A stretch of DNA of 32,401 bases from Suillus spraguei (GCA_016800925.1 JABCPU010000654.1:1-32401); one strand, 5' to 3'. Shown: positions 18,622 to 31,131, counted from the stretch's first letter. Translations and numbers: made by a program. The notes: generated by a model from the sequence alone, not told the origin.

Positions 18622-20653
18622 TTAATACACACACGTCTTCCTGCCTCTCCGACCTCCAATCCCTTCCCAGCTCCTCACCAAAACCATCGCCTCATCCTTC
18701 ATCAACGCCAACGCCCGTTCAATATCATCTTCCTCAGTTTTCTCGGCACCAATCACCATCCTCACACAAAACACCCCACTCAGGTCCGTCTGGGTGATTG
18801 CAATATCACTCCGTGCTGCAAGATGAGCGTAAAATGCGCGGTTCAGAGCGTTTAGTTCGGGAGTCCCAAGGTGAGGAAGGGACTTGGGTGCGATCCTGAA
18901 GACTGTCATAGCAAGGGACGGTTTTGTGACGACAGAAAATAGGTCAGATTCGTATATGCGCTGTGCGAACCTAGCGTTCAGCCGGATGCACTGGTGAGAT
19001 ACGACTGCACGTCAGGACGAGTAGACGGGAACAAATAAATCAACATACGTCGGTGATGTACTTTCGGAAGCCATTCACCCCGCGTGCACGAAGAGCAAAC
19101 CAGAATTTGAGTGATCGGAATCGTCTGCCAAGGCCGAGTTGCCAGTTGCGGTAATCGATAGCAGTACCTATACCCACCCGTCAATAATGTAGCGATGACT
19201 CAACAGGAATGAAAACGTACTAGCATCTCCGTGCTTTGACCGCAAAAATTCAGGCGTGACGTCTAGCGCATTGATCAAATGCGTCCGGTGCCGAACCCAC
19301 AAACAGGAGCCATCAAAATGTATAAGACCCCACTGCAGAATTTCAATAAGTCCCAGACTGATACACACGAGACAGACTCGGAAATAAACAAACCTTGTGA
19401 AATTAGTGCAGAAAGAATCTACATAGTTATTTATAGCGGGAAGTTGGTATGCCTCACGATATTCTGGACACACAAATGCGAGGCCTGCCCATGCGGCATC
19501 GACGTGCAGCCAAAGAAAAGGATAATGTTCCGCTACATGTAAAAGAAGATTTAGGGGGTATTGATAATATGATCAGCATGCGCACCGACATCAGCAATCT
19601 CGTCTAGCCGATCGACGGCACCGGAAGATGTCGTCCCTACCGTACCGACTGCAGAATGAACGAAATGAATTTCGAGACAGCGAGTGATCGCAAAGAACAT
19701 ACTCAGGATGAAAGGGTGGAACCCAGCATTCACGTCCTCCTCCAATGCTACTTTGAGTGTGTCTCCACGCAATGCAAAGTCATCCTGTGCCGCGACTTCC
19801 AGTGCGCGGACTTTAAGACCTAAGATAAGCCCAGCCTTCTTCCCAAGCGAGTGGGTTTGGGTAGTCGTATAGAGTACAAGTTTCTCCGCAGCCACGTGAG
19901 GGTGCTCACGAATATACCGTGAACGAGCAGCGACACTTGCGACCAACACGGATTCAGATGCTGATGTCTGACGTATGGCGATCAGTATAAATAGGTGATA
20001 TGAGGAAATGAGAAACAGACCTGGATGACGCCGCCGCCAACCTCAGAAACATTGTAAAACGCCTTGTCAAGCCCGAGTAATTGAGCGGTCCAGTCCATGA
20101 CCACAGCTTCAAGTTCTGTACACGCGGGGCTCGCAGACCACTACAAAAAGTCACAAAGACGGCGGGAGGGTCGCAGCGGGGAGACATACGTTGAATCCAG
20201 GGTTAGACGTGCTAGACGCGTATAGTTCTGCAAGTATACCCTCGAATGTGCTTGACGTAGGAAAGTAGGCAAAGAACGAGGGGTGCTGCCAGTGTGTTAG
20301 GCCTAGTCCAAATGAGACAGGTCAATTCATGCAATAATGGGAATCAAGTACCAGGAATGATGTATTTTTGGTAGTCATCCGCGATGAGTTGAAAGTCCTC
20401 ACCCTCCATAGGGGCAGACGCTAGAATGGAAATAGTCAGACAGAGAGCACAAGTCAGAATGAAAAGTAGACACCTGGGAGTGCCTTTCTGAGATACCCTG
20501 GCTCCACTTGGGACGAGACGGGCTTATCCCTTAAGGAATTATGATAGTCGCATATTCTGTCGATGGCTTGATAGCCAGCTTTGCGGAATCTAAGGTATAT
20601 CAGATATGACCAGGTCAAGATTGACCATTGCAGAACGTACTGTTAACATCCAT
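18622..20653 (-). pseudogene. Aromatic-L-amino-acid decarboxylase (PLP group II), frameshifted at the catalytic lysine
   Basis: Eleven exons on the minus strand: ATG at 20653, then about 20474-20589, 20352-20420, 20190-20302, 20021-20140, 19703-19967, 19586-19648, 19394-19532, 19221-19332, 19049-19167 and 18622-18990. They give an AADC family protein: GLTHWQHPSFFAYFPTSSTF, then YTTTQTHSLGKKAG (PLP-stacking His), VGTTSSGAVDRLDEIA, WLHVDAAWAG (PLP-binding Asp), [12 protein letters not shown] and the usual C-terminus. Introns are 46-70 nt with agreeing phases except one. Exon 8 should end in the family motif NFHK before W of exon 9. Here the bases read AAT TTC ACA AG, one C short, so the PLP-lysine codon is lost and a stop follows soon. 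The family decarboxylates L-DOPA, tryptophan or tyrosine. The donor of the tiny first exon is uncertain. Confidence 0.85.
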
Positions 20654-22950
20654 GACAATAACAAATTGTGGAAGAACAGTATACAGGTGGTTCTGGATAG
20701 TTCGAGCCTCTAGTTATTATGTCTTTATAGTCAGTGCGTCTTGTTTCTCTCGCGTGCACCATATAGATCCAAAGGTGCAGTCCCAGCGATTTGGAACCCC
20801 CATGGAGTTGTGCGGTGCCTCTAGGAGTAAACACTCACTGACGCAAGTAGAAGTTCACTCACGTATCAAGGGTCAGTTGATAAATTTGATTCAAGGCACT
20901 AGAAAGAGCGTGATCAGCTTCAAGATGAAGAAGAGGAAGACAAATTGAACCGATAGCCCCGATAACAGCGTCCTAGGCTTCATGATCAAAACTGCCGGTC
21001 GACACTGGTTCTTGGCGCCAGATACATATCTTTAACGCGAGGGAAATCGATATTCTAGCCAAAGGCTGGTCATATCATATAGATGAGGGAATTGTGCAGA
21101 CCTTGAGTTGAACGTGCACCCGAATTCACCAATGTAGTTCTAGAGATTAACGTCCATCATGTTTGCTGTTACAAAGTGGGTTTCAAGTGCTAAATTCCAT
21201 TAGCCATTGCCGTGCTTGACGGCAGCCTTGCGGGCAAGCGCGTGAACTGCATGAACGAGAACGCAAGGGCTGCGCCGGAACTAGTTCCAAGGGTGGAGTG
21301 TTAGATCCTTTCGTATGACATTAAAGCAAAACTAGACAGTTCCGGCGCAACGCACTTTCGACACCATGACGTAGTCATAATCTGGATTGTAGTGTCTCAA
21401 GGATGTCCATGGAATTGGAGGTCAGTTTAAGTTTGAGGATGTCCTCGCGTGTGGAATATCCTTGACAGGCCTTTCCGGGCTTGAACGGTTGCTCGCTGGA
21501 ACGAAGATAACACAGCCACACACCAGCGTGCTTTTAGATGCTCATTGACATAATTATAAGTGTGATTCCAGATAAAGCTTAAAGACCCGGCAGATGCCTT
21601 GCGGTTGCAGGCAGAACACGGGAACGGGAAGAAACTTCGGAAAACTCCATACGAAAGAAAGGCCTGGACACCGATTTGGCAATATATTTTGCGAGACCAT
21701 GACGTCAAGTCCTCATCCGGGTAGTGCCTCGAGATCCGCATCATGACTTTGGGCACATGTGACCATGAGTGGCATAATTTCCTTTCGGTGATGCAAGATG
21801 TGCATGAGAAGCCTTGTCAGTGTCCCCACGAAAAGGGCTATGATCGACACAGGGTCTTCGACCTCAAAGGACAATCAGTCTGAATTTTAAAAAACCTAGG
21901 AATCAGTTGCGCAAACCCACATGCGAGATTCCCTTGTCATTATTGCCCCATGGACACTGTCGTGTGCATATGAGATACGGATCGATATCTGTACTATCAG
22001 GTGGATAATGTCAGAAGGTTAACTGCCAATGGGAGCACCGACATATGATCAAAAAACCTATTGGCACGTAGAGCAGATGATACCGAAGATCGTTCACCGA
22101 CGTTCCGCTGAACAGCCAACGTATTTAGTCCGCGCTTTAATAATCGACAATGGGCACTCAGCGTATGGATACTGTTAATTGACAGGCAAACTACCTTTCT
22201 TGTCTTGAACCGTCGGACGATAACCGTATAAACTCGTGTGCCAGCAGCTCAGCGAAAAAAAGGAAAGGCAGTACTGCACGCGGCTATTTATCGATAGTTA
22301 CAGGGTTCAAGATTCAAATTTTGCCCTACACAATGACGCCGAGTCTTCTTTGGGGCCTCGAACCGGGCGGTGATTAACATTTGGTGGTCGGTGGATACTA
22401 ATGATTAATTGACGCATCGTAGCCAAGAAGTATCACGCGCGAGCTCGCATCAGTGTACATTTGAATTCGACGGGAGTACTCACCATGTAAAACCATTGAT
22501 GACCTGGCAGAGTAATTGCCCTTGAATAGTCTATCTGACGATGGTCGCACTCGGGCATTGTGTCTAAGGTGGCAGGTATGTTTTCAGAAATAGTCCTTCA
22601 ACACTAAACTACCTGATTGCCGTGAGCTCCAAGATTCGATATTCAATGTTCAAACATTTCGATTGCTTTTCGCACTGAATTAGCCTCATGGACATGTCAC
22701 AGACGAAGGAGGACAGAAGTGAAGTGTCAGTACAAAACTTGAAATGACACTATGTTAGTACCGGCACACCTTCAACTGAGCATTTTCCTGAATCTGCAAA
22801 GAGGCAACCCTTTCAAGCTCATGGGACTCAAGCGTTCTAAACACAGAGAATATTTCTCATAGAAAACGCTACGAGGGCATGTTGATTCTATAAAGCGACA
22901 CAGTAAGTATTGTGTGGGGACAGAACTTCAAGGAAACATTAATCAGTACA
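20654..22950. other. 2.3-kb gene-poor region between two divergent genes
   Basis: Separates the decarboxylase (minus) and the oxidoreductase (plus). Only short open frames occur, for example 21427-21756 minus, with no recognisable domain. No clear repeats, LTRs or tRNA-like folds were noticed. Confidence 0.5.
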
Positions 22951-24751
22951 ATGGTTCAACCGCTACAAATCGCATCCGAGTTGGTCCTTCCTTCCCACAA
23001 TCATGGGTTAATTACACTGTCCCTCGTTCGCCTAGCACTAACCGAATTCCTCGACAACCTCCACACCTTCCAAACCCTCCAAGCACGCATCCAAGGCTCT
23101 CCAGGGCTCCCACTTCCAAAATCCCAGCCGCTCATTCTGGTGCTACCCACCCTCCCCTATCGCCACTCACGTTTCCAAGCTCCCGACACATGCTGACTTT
23201 GTCGTTGTTGGCTCGGGTATTACTGGGACGTCGGTTGTAAGGAGGCTTTTTAGATGATGCAAGTGCTGAGGGGCATGATGTTAGTGTGGTTATGTTAGAA
23301 GCAAGAGATGCGTGTTCTGGGGCGTCTGGGAGGTAAGTATCATATCGGCTCTTCCAAACCAGTGGACTAACATCCTTGGTAGAAATGGCGGGCATATCAC
23401 ACCGCTCTTTATCACGACTATATCTCGCTCAAGCGATCACGGACAAGCCGTGGCCCAAAAGATGATTAAATTGAGGTTAGCACATCTCGAAGAGCTACGA
23501 AGCGTCGCAGAGCAGGAAGGCATTCTTGCAGAATCTCAGTGGCGGGAGGTAGACTCTTTAGATGTATTTATAAACTCGAACATGTTCGAGAAGGCGAAGA
23601 CAAAGATTCAAACGTATAAAGCAGACCTTCCCTTCGATGCTGAGCACCATGAGGTGTACGAAGCAAAAGAGGCCATCGAGGTACGCTTTACGACTCGGTC
23701 TTAAAAGAAATTTATGCCTCGAGCCAGAAATACCGCCTAGCATCTGATACAGTCGGCTGTATATCTTCCAGCGCGGCGCAAATCCATCCATACCAATTTG
23801 TGACCGGAAATCCTCGCAAAAGCTTCTATCACGATACCCGACCGGGTGAAATAACCTTGTTGCCACTGAAACCAATCAAACTACATACCACCCATAGCTT
23901 CTCACTCTGTAACAACACCCCATGCACCTCCATCTCATCTCCAACAGGTTCTAATCCCTACTACACCCCTCACCCCTCGCGGATTATCAAACAACCCCAC
24001 ACTCATCCACGCAACGAACGGCTGGGCAGCAACCCCTCGAGAAAGCTTCGCGGTAAAATCATTCCTTCCGAGGTTAACATGTCAGCCCAACGCCCTGGGC
24101 AATCCCTCCCTATCCCGATTCCAACCCCACCTCCCATCGCTCCTTCGTTTTCTATACGCGACCAATGGGCTATGACTACCTCACCCAACTCCCTACAGGA
24201 GAATATGAGTTCATGCTAGGCGGTGGATTCGCACAAGACGGTGACGAGGGATACGAAAAGCGATGGGAATACGGATGAATACGAGTATAGCACACGTATT
24301 GGACGCATTTATACGGTGTGCTTCCTAGATATTTTGGAGAAGAATAATTGGGGGCGGGAAGGCGTGCCCTTGGAGGGAGAGTGGGCAGAAGGGCGTGTTA
24401 AGGCGTTGTGGAGTGGGATTTTGGGTATTTCGGTGGATTGATACCCTGGGTTTGGCCGTTTGCCGTGTGTGATATCTGGAAGGAGCGAGCCACCGTTGAG
24501 TTCGGCTGTGAAAAGTGAGAAAGGTGAGGGGATGCACGTGGGTGCTACTCTGGGAGTGGATTGCAGGGGGTATTCGGGTGAGGGGATGGTGCATGCATGG
24601 TTAAGTGGGAAGGCCTTGGCAGATATGGTGTTGGGACGCGAGATTGGAGGGCAAGCTTGGGGAGTGGTTCCCGGATATTATGAGAGTTAGTGAGAAGAGG
24701 TGGAAGAAGGCGAAGGCGGAGAATTTACTGGAAGCGTTGAATGATGATTAA
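22951..24751 (+). pseudogene. FAD-dependent oxidoreductase (DAO type), multiple frameshifts
   Basis: Family blocks appear in order but in changing frames: LQARIQGSPGLPLP, then ADFVVVGSGITGTSVVRR (the Rossmann GxGxxG FAD motif), DDASAEGHDVSVVMLEARDA, RNGGH after an intron (about 23335-23382), HGQAVAQKMIKLRLAHLEEL, KYRLASDTVGCISS, MSAQRPGQSLP, GYDYLTQLPTGEYEF, KALWSGILGISVD and GYSGEGMVHAWLSGKALADM, ending ALNDD at 24751. Frame changes include an extra A in AAAA at 23118-23121 and an extra T in TTTTT at 23247-23251, plus several further on. Proteins of this type oxidise amine substrates with FAD; the substrate here is unknown. As read it cannot be translated whole. Start 22951 is the first ATG of the leading frame. 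Confidence 0.85.
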
Positions 24752-25447
24752 TGTTATAACATGGCAATGTCATTTACAAGGTTGTGTAACGCAGAATTTT
24801 CCATGCAATCGTGTCATGAAACACTTTGACAAGTAATATTATCGATTGAAGACATTACATGACTTGGAAGAAGAAAGAATTCAAACGAGATTAACTTTCT
24901 CATTCCAAACCCCTTCATCATCCCAAGACGTCGGAGGTAGAAGGGATATACACAAGGTCGTCACAGCGACGGCAACACTAACAGACAAACAGTAACGTGG
25001 AAGAGCGTATGATGAGTGAGTGCATATCGTGAGCCCATTTATAGTCATGTACGGTGCCTAGACGGAGTTGCGTAAGCTTCTACGTCATTGTTTGAAGCCC
25101 AACACTATTATGTATCACGGCCAATTTGATTATCGACGGCGTGCTCAATTCTTGTCCTCCATTTGGGCTGCCGATGTCACCGCCTTACTTACCGGTCGGC
25201 TGGCTCTTAGGTGACCCACTAATCGTTCTTCAACGCAGCGTCGTAACCGAAGATATGAATCAGGCGTATCGAAGGAGTTTGGACTCTTTCCAATGTTTTA
25301 ATAGTAAAATACTCCAACCACTGGTACCCCTTACAAATGTCCAAGTCTCATATACATAAGTTATAACCAAGCAGCCTAGCGTACTCCACTTCGAGCAGAT
25401 CAAACTCGATCTATTTTCTATCTCATCAAAGACCAGCTCAGTGAATT
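24752..25447. other. Intergenic between convergent gene ends
   Basis: Lies between the 3' ends of the oxidoreductase and the GT61 gene. It is AT-rich at first (24760-24900). The 77-residue frame at 25126-25359 matches nothing I know. Confidence 0.5.
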
Positions 25448-27097
25448 TCACTGGAGCAAAAGCCTCTCGTGACACAATCTCGCAACAACAGCTCCATCAA
25501 TAGGAATGCTCGTTCCTGGAAACCTGGAGGATACGCCTGTTCCGGAGTTTCAGGACTTGTAAAGTACCTGCGCATTTATCTCAGATATGATACTGCCCCG
25601 ACAAACAAACGCACTCACTGGTCACCCCAAAACCCGTAATGTACCATGCCAAGAGCCCGTGTGGTGTACTCATAATCTTGTGCAAAACCTCCTGGAAAAA
25701 AATTCCATTACCGTAGCCCGAGGTGATGGCCTCATCCAAAGTAGCGACGTGAGTCCGTTACCATGGACACCCATCATGATCTACACAACACCATCGTCAG
25801 TCATACCTCACCAAAAGATAAAAACTAGTACAAACCGTGGTTCTCGCCGCGAGAGCGAACTGCTCTGCTCGAGAAAGTTTGTCCATGCTCACAACGTTCA
25901 CTTCGTACCCAAATGAATCTCGAAGCTTATAAAGCTCCTCCACAAGACGCTCATGATCCTCCTGTATGAGCATACGACGCCCCCACTCTTGACGCGATAT
26001 GTACGTGATAACAGGCGTCTGTTCCATATCACCCACCACATTCGGGTCCAGCCCACAAAGCGGACAACGTTTGCGCGAATCGTACTCCACCAATGCTCAC
26101 TCCCAGGTAAAACAGATGGCTCTGATGCTGTTCGCCCGGTACTTGTGAAATGTTTACCTTGCATGCGGCAGCCCGGTCAGTGAAGATTACGCGTCTAGCA
26201 TTATTGGCCGACCCATAGCTGCGCGATCTTCCCAGTCGTAAGAGTATTTCTGTCGTCAGAGAGGGGAAGGCGCTGCGCAAGATCCATTGGTTCATCAGAG
26301 CATAATCTCTCCAGTGGTCTGCATCCACATGGCAAAGAATATCCGACGTAGAGCAGGAAGTGTAGATTTCCCCATTTCATCGATGCTAGTGTCCAACGAG
26401 GAATACGTCCGCCAGAACCCAAAAAAGAGTTCAGCTGCCCAATGATAATAGTGCGTGACACTGGCATTCCAAATGAGTTTCAGTTGGTTGCTAGCCCCTG
26501 ACACTTACAACTGAGGAGGATCGTTTACGAGCCACTGCCGCATTATCCGAGGTTGAGCAAAGCGCAACTCAAATGGTTCTAATTACTTACTGTTACGCCA
26601 TCCATCAACTCGGCGCTTGAACCGAATAGTCTTTGAGCTTGATCAGTCGAGACAACTCGCATCTCGCGGTTCCCCGGCGTTCGACTATTTACAGCGTCTT
26701 CGCCATTGAATATATCCACAGCGGTAGAAGTGATGGTAAGGCGGTTAGGAATACTTGATGGGAAATCCGTCACGACAAAAACAGTCCCGTTGAAGACAAA
26801 GAGGTTATCAAAAATAGTCCATCCTATAGGGAACTATTCAGCCTGGGACAATTCAAGGGACTCGAAGCAAGAACGTACCAGGGACGTGAGATACTACACG
26901 AGTGTTTGGAACGCGTCCATTTGACCATGTCATTCGTGTCCTCCAAGGCTCCGAAGGATGTGCCGGCGATGCGCCTGACCTATCGACATCCCAGAATCTG
27001 ATCCCGGTTGTATTATACTTGAGACAAATAACAATGAAAAGAAGACGAGAATGAGTAGAATGCCCTCTCTTCGTGTTGGCGCCGACAGGCTATGCAT
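25448..27097 (-). pseudogene. GT61 glycosyltransferase (EOGT/xylosyltransferase-like), multiple frameshifts
   Basis: From ATG 27097 one frame gives MHSLSAPTRREGILLILVFF, a short cytosolic tail and signal-anchor helix typical of a type II Golgi/ER enzyme. Family blocks follow in shifting frames: WSNGRVPNTRVVSHVPG, GWTIFDNLFVFNGT, HYYHWAAELFFGFWRTYSSL, DADHWRDYALMNQWILRSAF, VIFTDRAAACK, SEHWWSTIRANVVRFVG, VITYISRQEWGRRML, EVNVVSMDKLSRAEQFALAA, IMMGVHGNGLTSLLWM and YEYTTRALGMVHYGFWGD, ending HERLLLQ at 25448. Compared with family blocks, single-base changes lie at about 26331, 26247-26249, 26193, 26052, 25696-25702 and 25516. Each alters a homopolymer by one. GT61 enzymes add xylose or GlcNAc to secreted glycans. 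The gene is divergent from the TFIIIA-like gene. Confidence 0.85.
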
Positions 27098-27250
27098 GAG
27101 CAATGAATGTTGAGCGGGCAGGAAGAAGCTGACTGCGAAGTGCGAACAAACCCCGATGGGTAAAAATATAAGCCAAGGTATATTGAGGGTTCCGCAACTT
27201 CTACTCCACTTCCATGTGAACTTGCTGTGCTTATCAGCGGGTTAATCAAA
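27098..27250. promoter_or_regulatory. Short bidirectional intergenic region
   Basis: About 153 bp separate the predicted ATGs of the GT61 gene (minus) and the TFIIIA-like gene (plus). Both promoters must share this space if both genes are transcribed. AAAATATAAGC near 27165 is a possible TATA-like element. Confidence 0.45.
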
Positions 27251-28920
27251 ATGTCCTTCTCGTTGTCATCGACGACAGTTCTTGGGAACGTAAGGCCGCT
27301 AGATATGTTTTACACATCTCTGCGAGTCCAAACCCGGTCATCGACTTCAACTGCAAATCTCGCCATCCGCGACACTTCCAGAGCCTTCCTCAAAGAAAGC
27401 CCGCCATCCTGCCCGTATTCTGGATGCACAAAGTCCTATTCCAAAGCCTGTAGGCTAGCAGAACACATAAGGTCCCATACAGGAGAGGTGACGTCGTCTA
27501 GTGTGCCACTTTACGCCCACTGCATGTTTATCAGCTCAAACAGCGTCCCTACGTCTGCACGACTTGTCAAAAGTCTTATCTGCGCGAATCTCACCTTGAA
27601 GCACACGCAAAAAGCCATCTTCCCGAGTCAGAACGCCCTTATGTATGTACAGGTCGGCAACCTGTCAGAAACGGTTCTGGACCCTCCAACACCTCCATGT
27701 ACACGAGAATACGCATAGTGGTGCCAAATCGTATGCTGTAGGTGCCATCTCCACTATCCATGTCATCACCACTAATTGTGTCTTCTCATGCGCTGTAGAG
27801 GGCTGCGACGAAGTGTTTGCCAAGCACCATCAGTTGCGATCTCATACCTGCCAAGCACACGCGCCCCCGGGTACGAAACCTTACATGTGCACACACCGGG
27901 TGCACCAAAATCGTTCGATACGAACCAAAAACTTAAAGAGTCACGTCAAGACTCATGACGGTTTCGTACACATTCATGTCATGTCCCTGATAATTTATCA
28001 TTTATTCAGATAAGCGCTACACGTGTGCACACCCAAACTGTTTACTTCGTCCAACACTGACCCTGCATATTACCCGACATGGACGTCCCTCCAGGCTCAT
28101 ATACGTGAGGCCCATCCTCCGACGTGCATGCATCTCATGCAACAGACGCACCTTCGCTTCCCAACATAATCTGCGCGCTCATCAGAAATTACACGAACAA
28201 CAAGAGTTAGAAGCCATTCTAGCAAATGTAGAACCATCAGAAGCAACCGACTGGCCCCGCAAACGTAGACGCGGTGGAGAAGTGGCAGAGACTGGAAATG
28301 CGACAAGTGCGGGAAAGAATTCAAATCTGTATGAATCGTTGACGGATGTTTCTTCTCAATCAATTCTAATGCCACGCACAGATGAAAGCCCTTACGACAC
28401 ACAACAATGTATTCATCTCGGCCACAGAAATCATGTCTGGTCCACATCAACATTGCTGCTCCAGCGCCTTTGGCTACAAAAAGCTCCTCGAAAGGCATCT
28501 GGCCAAGATCCATAGCACGAAGAGCGATCAATCTGTTACAGATCCGTCTGAGTCAGACGGCGCCACATCTACAGACGCCGATACTGATTGTCCCGACAAC
28601 GAACGGCAGCGCACTTGAGCATTGATCGCAATTACCGGACATGCTTACTCCCTCCGCACTCGTTACCAACGTCAAAAAACCATACAATGTCCATACCCCA
28701 ATGTCGAGGACCTACTGTTATTACTCCAGAGACTCCGCTTTCTGGCTCTTCAGCGCACTGCGATCACATCTTAACTCGCGCATATGATCTTCGTCGGCAT
28801 TTGAAGGCCGAGCATGGACTCGTTGGGGACAAGAGCAAAGTAGACTCTTGGGTAAGATTTGCACAAGAAGCGGCGCCCAGAGGTCTTGATATCTGTTTGT
28901 TATGGAAATTTTTTTGTTAA
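27251..28920 (+). pseudogene. TFIIIA-type C2H2 zinc-finger protein, frameshifted
   Basis: A series of C2H2 fingers appears in TFIIIA order: CPYSGCTKSYSKACRLAEHI, RPYVCTTCQKSYLRESHLEA, CQKRFWTLQHLHVHENTHSG, CAVEGCDEVFAKHHQLRSHT, a finger with SFDTNQKL, KRYTCAHPNCLLRPT, REAHPPTCMH/RTFASQHNLRAH, WKCDKCGKEFKS after the basic patch RKRRRGG, and a last AYDLRRHLKAEHGL. TFIIIA binds the 5S rRNA gene and 5S RNA. Introns interrupt near 27491-27537, 27960-28010 and 28332-28380. Frames change repeatedly: AA where AAA is expected at 27287-27288, CCGGG near 27896, an extra A near 27939, and two changes flanking 28070-28130. TFIIIA is normally single-copy and essential, so either an intact copy exists elsewhere or these are sequence errors. 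Confidence 0.75.
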
Positions 28921-30084
28921 CAGTGTCGTTCTCCTTTTCGATTTTTCGATTTCATACCCTTCTCGATGTGGGAGCTAAAATGTGTTTTCTCTCTAGTCTC
29001 GATAATAGAAGGAAATGGAGGGTAGGCATGGTGTAGATGCATGCAAATAGTGTTTGTGATGCGTTTATACAATTCCTATCCTAGCCTTGAACATATTACA
29101 TATCTCGTGCGCATTCATTTCGTCTTTGCTTGCTATCGACGATTATCTCACTCTTTCACCCGGATATCCTTATCTACACTTCCCGGCAAAAGACAATCAA
29201 GACTACAGTCAAAACTCCAACCCCTTCAACCGAAGAAACTCGTTATTCAAGTTAGCATTTAGCCACTTACTCATTGTCTTCCAGTTGCCATATTCTACAT
29301 TTTGTTCAGTCTGCGACATACAGTGCTGTGCGTGCTCCGCGAGAATCCCTACTTCGTTCGTCCGAACAAGCCACATTGTTGATGTTCCGCAAACTTCGCC
29401 AGTTTTGAGCTCAACAAGCCATAGTGAGCTCGTCGACGTTGTTGGCTTTTCTTTGCTAGGGCATTCAATGTAGTTCTGCGACGCTTCAGAGTCCATACCC
29501 ATATCTCCTCCAATCCCTCATTTCTCCCGTTTTTTCCGTCATAGTTGATATCTCCGACCATCAATTGGATTCAGTCAGCGAAACCGCAATTATGAACAGA
29601 CACTATGGGTTCTGTGTTTGAAGGGAGCGAAATCAGAGAAGAAACATTTTTTCTGCGGCGCTTGAAGGTCACCACAGCTGCCTAGCATGCTGCTGTTGCT
29701 CCAGACGTTCTCATTGGGCAGAACTTTGCAAATGGTTTCTGGGGCCCCTTACCTCCCATCAAATTCAGAAGGAACCATACATTTGTCTGCCTTCTATGGG
29801 AAACTATTACCACTCAGAACTTCACATAATCTGAAAGCTCTTTGAGACTATTTAACCTGTAATAGAGAGCCCTTGGGTGCGTTCAACAGGATCAAATTCT
29901 GAATTCTGGAGGTTCAAACAATATTAGTAGTAGCGTAGTTCTACAGCTGACGATGATATTCATTGTAAGGTCCAAGAAACAGCAAATATCAGGCAAATGC
30001 GGGAGCGGCGGAAGAAGGATAAAGAACTGGTCACTAGGTACTGGGCCGATAGCGACATCATGATACGACTGTAGAAATAACAGG
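28921..30084. other. Intergenic, no gene recognised
   Basis: Holds TFIIIA-like 3' sequence, then mixed sequence. Overlapping open frames on both strands at 29087-29564 code for nothing I recognise. Confidence 0.5.
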
Positions 30085-30169
30085 TAAATGAGGGTAGCTG
30101 AGATCTCAGCAGAAATGAGATGCAATAAACGAAACAGATATTGGATGGGGTTGTTGAACAGCGCTACCG

Positions 30170-30350
30170 TAACATCTTCCTTGAAGGTAGAACCAGTGAC
30201 GACGCGAGTGCCGTCCGGCGAGAACGAGACCGACGAAACTGATGAAGTGTGCTCCCGCAAGGGCTCACCGACTGGCTCCCTCGTCCCTGCATCCCACAGC
30301 CGAACAGTCTTATCCGAAGAACCAGTGAAGACCGCTGTGTTGTGAGCTAG
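30170..30350 (-). pseudogene. WD40 repeat fragment
   Basis: The minus frame reads AVFTGSSDKTVRLWDAGTRE, then SSVSSVSFSPDGTRVVTGS, one complete WD40 blade and the start of the next. It then runs into unrelated sequence. The repeat type is the near-identical kind used in fungal NLR-like and HET proteins. It is an isolated piece, about 780 bp beyond the other WD40 fragment on the same strand. Confidence 0.8.
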
Positions 30351-31131
30351 AATAATCTGCACAAATGATTGCTGAGTAACTGCAGTGGGAGAGAAAATGA
30401 AACCATACTTTGGCTGCACAGGACAACACGCTCAGTGCCATTCTTGCATATAGATGTACCTGTGGAACGTGATCAGTTCGGTCCTGATCGAGAGGAGGAC
30501 CTGCATACATCTACAATATCTCCGATAACAGTGTTGAATATACTGAGGACTTGCTTTCAGGACTCCGAGTTGTTGCTTCCAAGTCAGTGGAATTTCTCGA
30601 TGCTTTGCCTTTGTGCATTGTGAAGCGAAGTAAGATAATTAGAAGGGTCCATCATTTATAAGATACGGCCAGCCTCAAGGCAAATATTTGTTGGTCTGCT
30701 GAGTGGAATGAAGGATGTAATCGTCCAATAGTAATCGTCCTTTCGAGGTTCTGATCGGTACCTTACTTAGTTACGTACTACTACCTAAAAGACTGACTCT
30801 CGGCATTTTTTCCAGTGTTGACCACGTGCCATGCGGCTCAAATCAATGGGTATCACTAATGCAGTTGCAAGGTTATAAAATGAGTTTCGAAAGCGGGTGG
30901 TACCCAGAATAATAGCTGACATTTGGGCCCATCTTAGATCTATCAGCACTATTCAGAAAAAAAGGGGGTTGGCCTGCATTTGTCATCATGTGATGCTCTC
31001 TGCCTTAATTCAGAGCATCGCAGAGTGCATGGGTAGAGTTGGACGAAAAGCAAATGAAGTAATTGTTCCAAGTGTTCAATGTCAGGGTAGTAGTGGCCTC
31101 GATCGTACGATGTTTATCTGAGAATACTGAC
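30351..31131. other. Unrecognised segment splitting the WD40 locus
   Basis: About 780 bp with no WD40 codons and no clear ORF lie between two same-strand WD40 fragments. It could be an insertion or the remains of decayed repeats. No terminal repeats were found. Confidence 0.4.

Noticed and set aside
21427..21756. 109-residue minus-strand open frame in the gene-poor region
   Set aside because: No recognisable domain, no intron or promoter context; likely chance.
29087..29564. Overlapping open frames on both strands
   Set aside because: Neither frame shows family motifs or coding-like composition; left unannotated.
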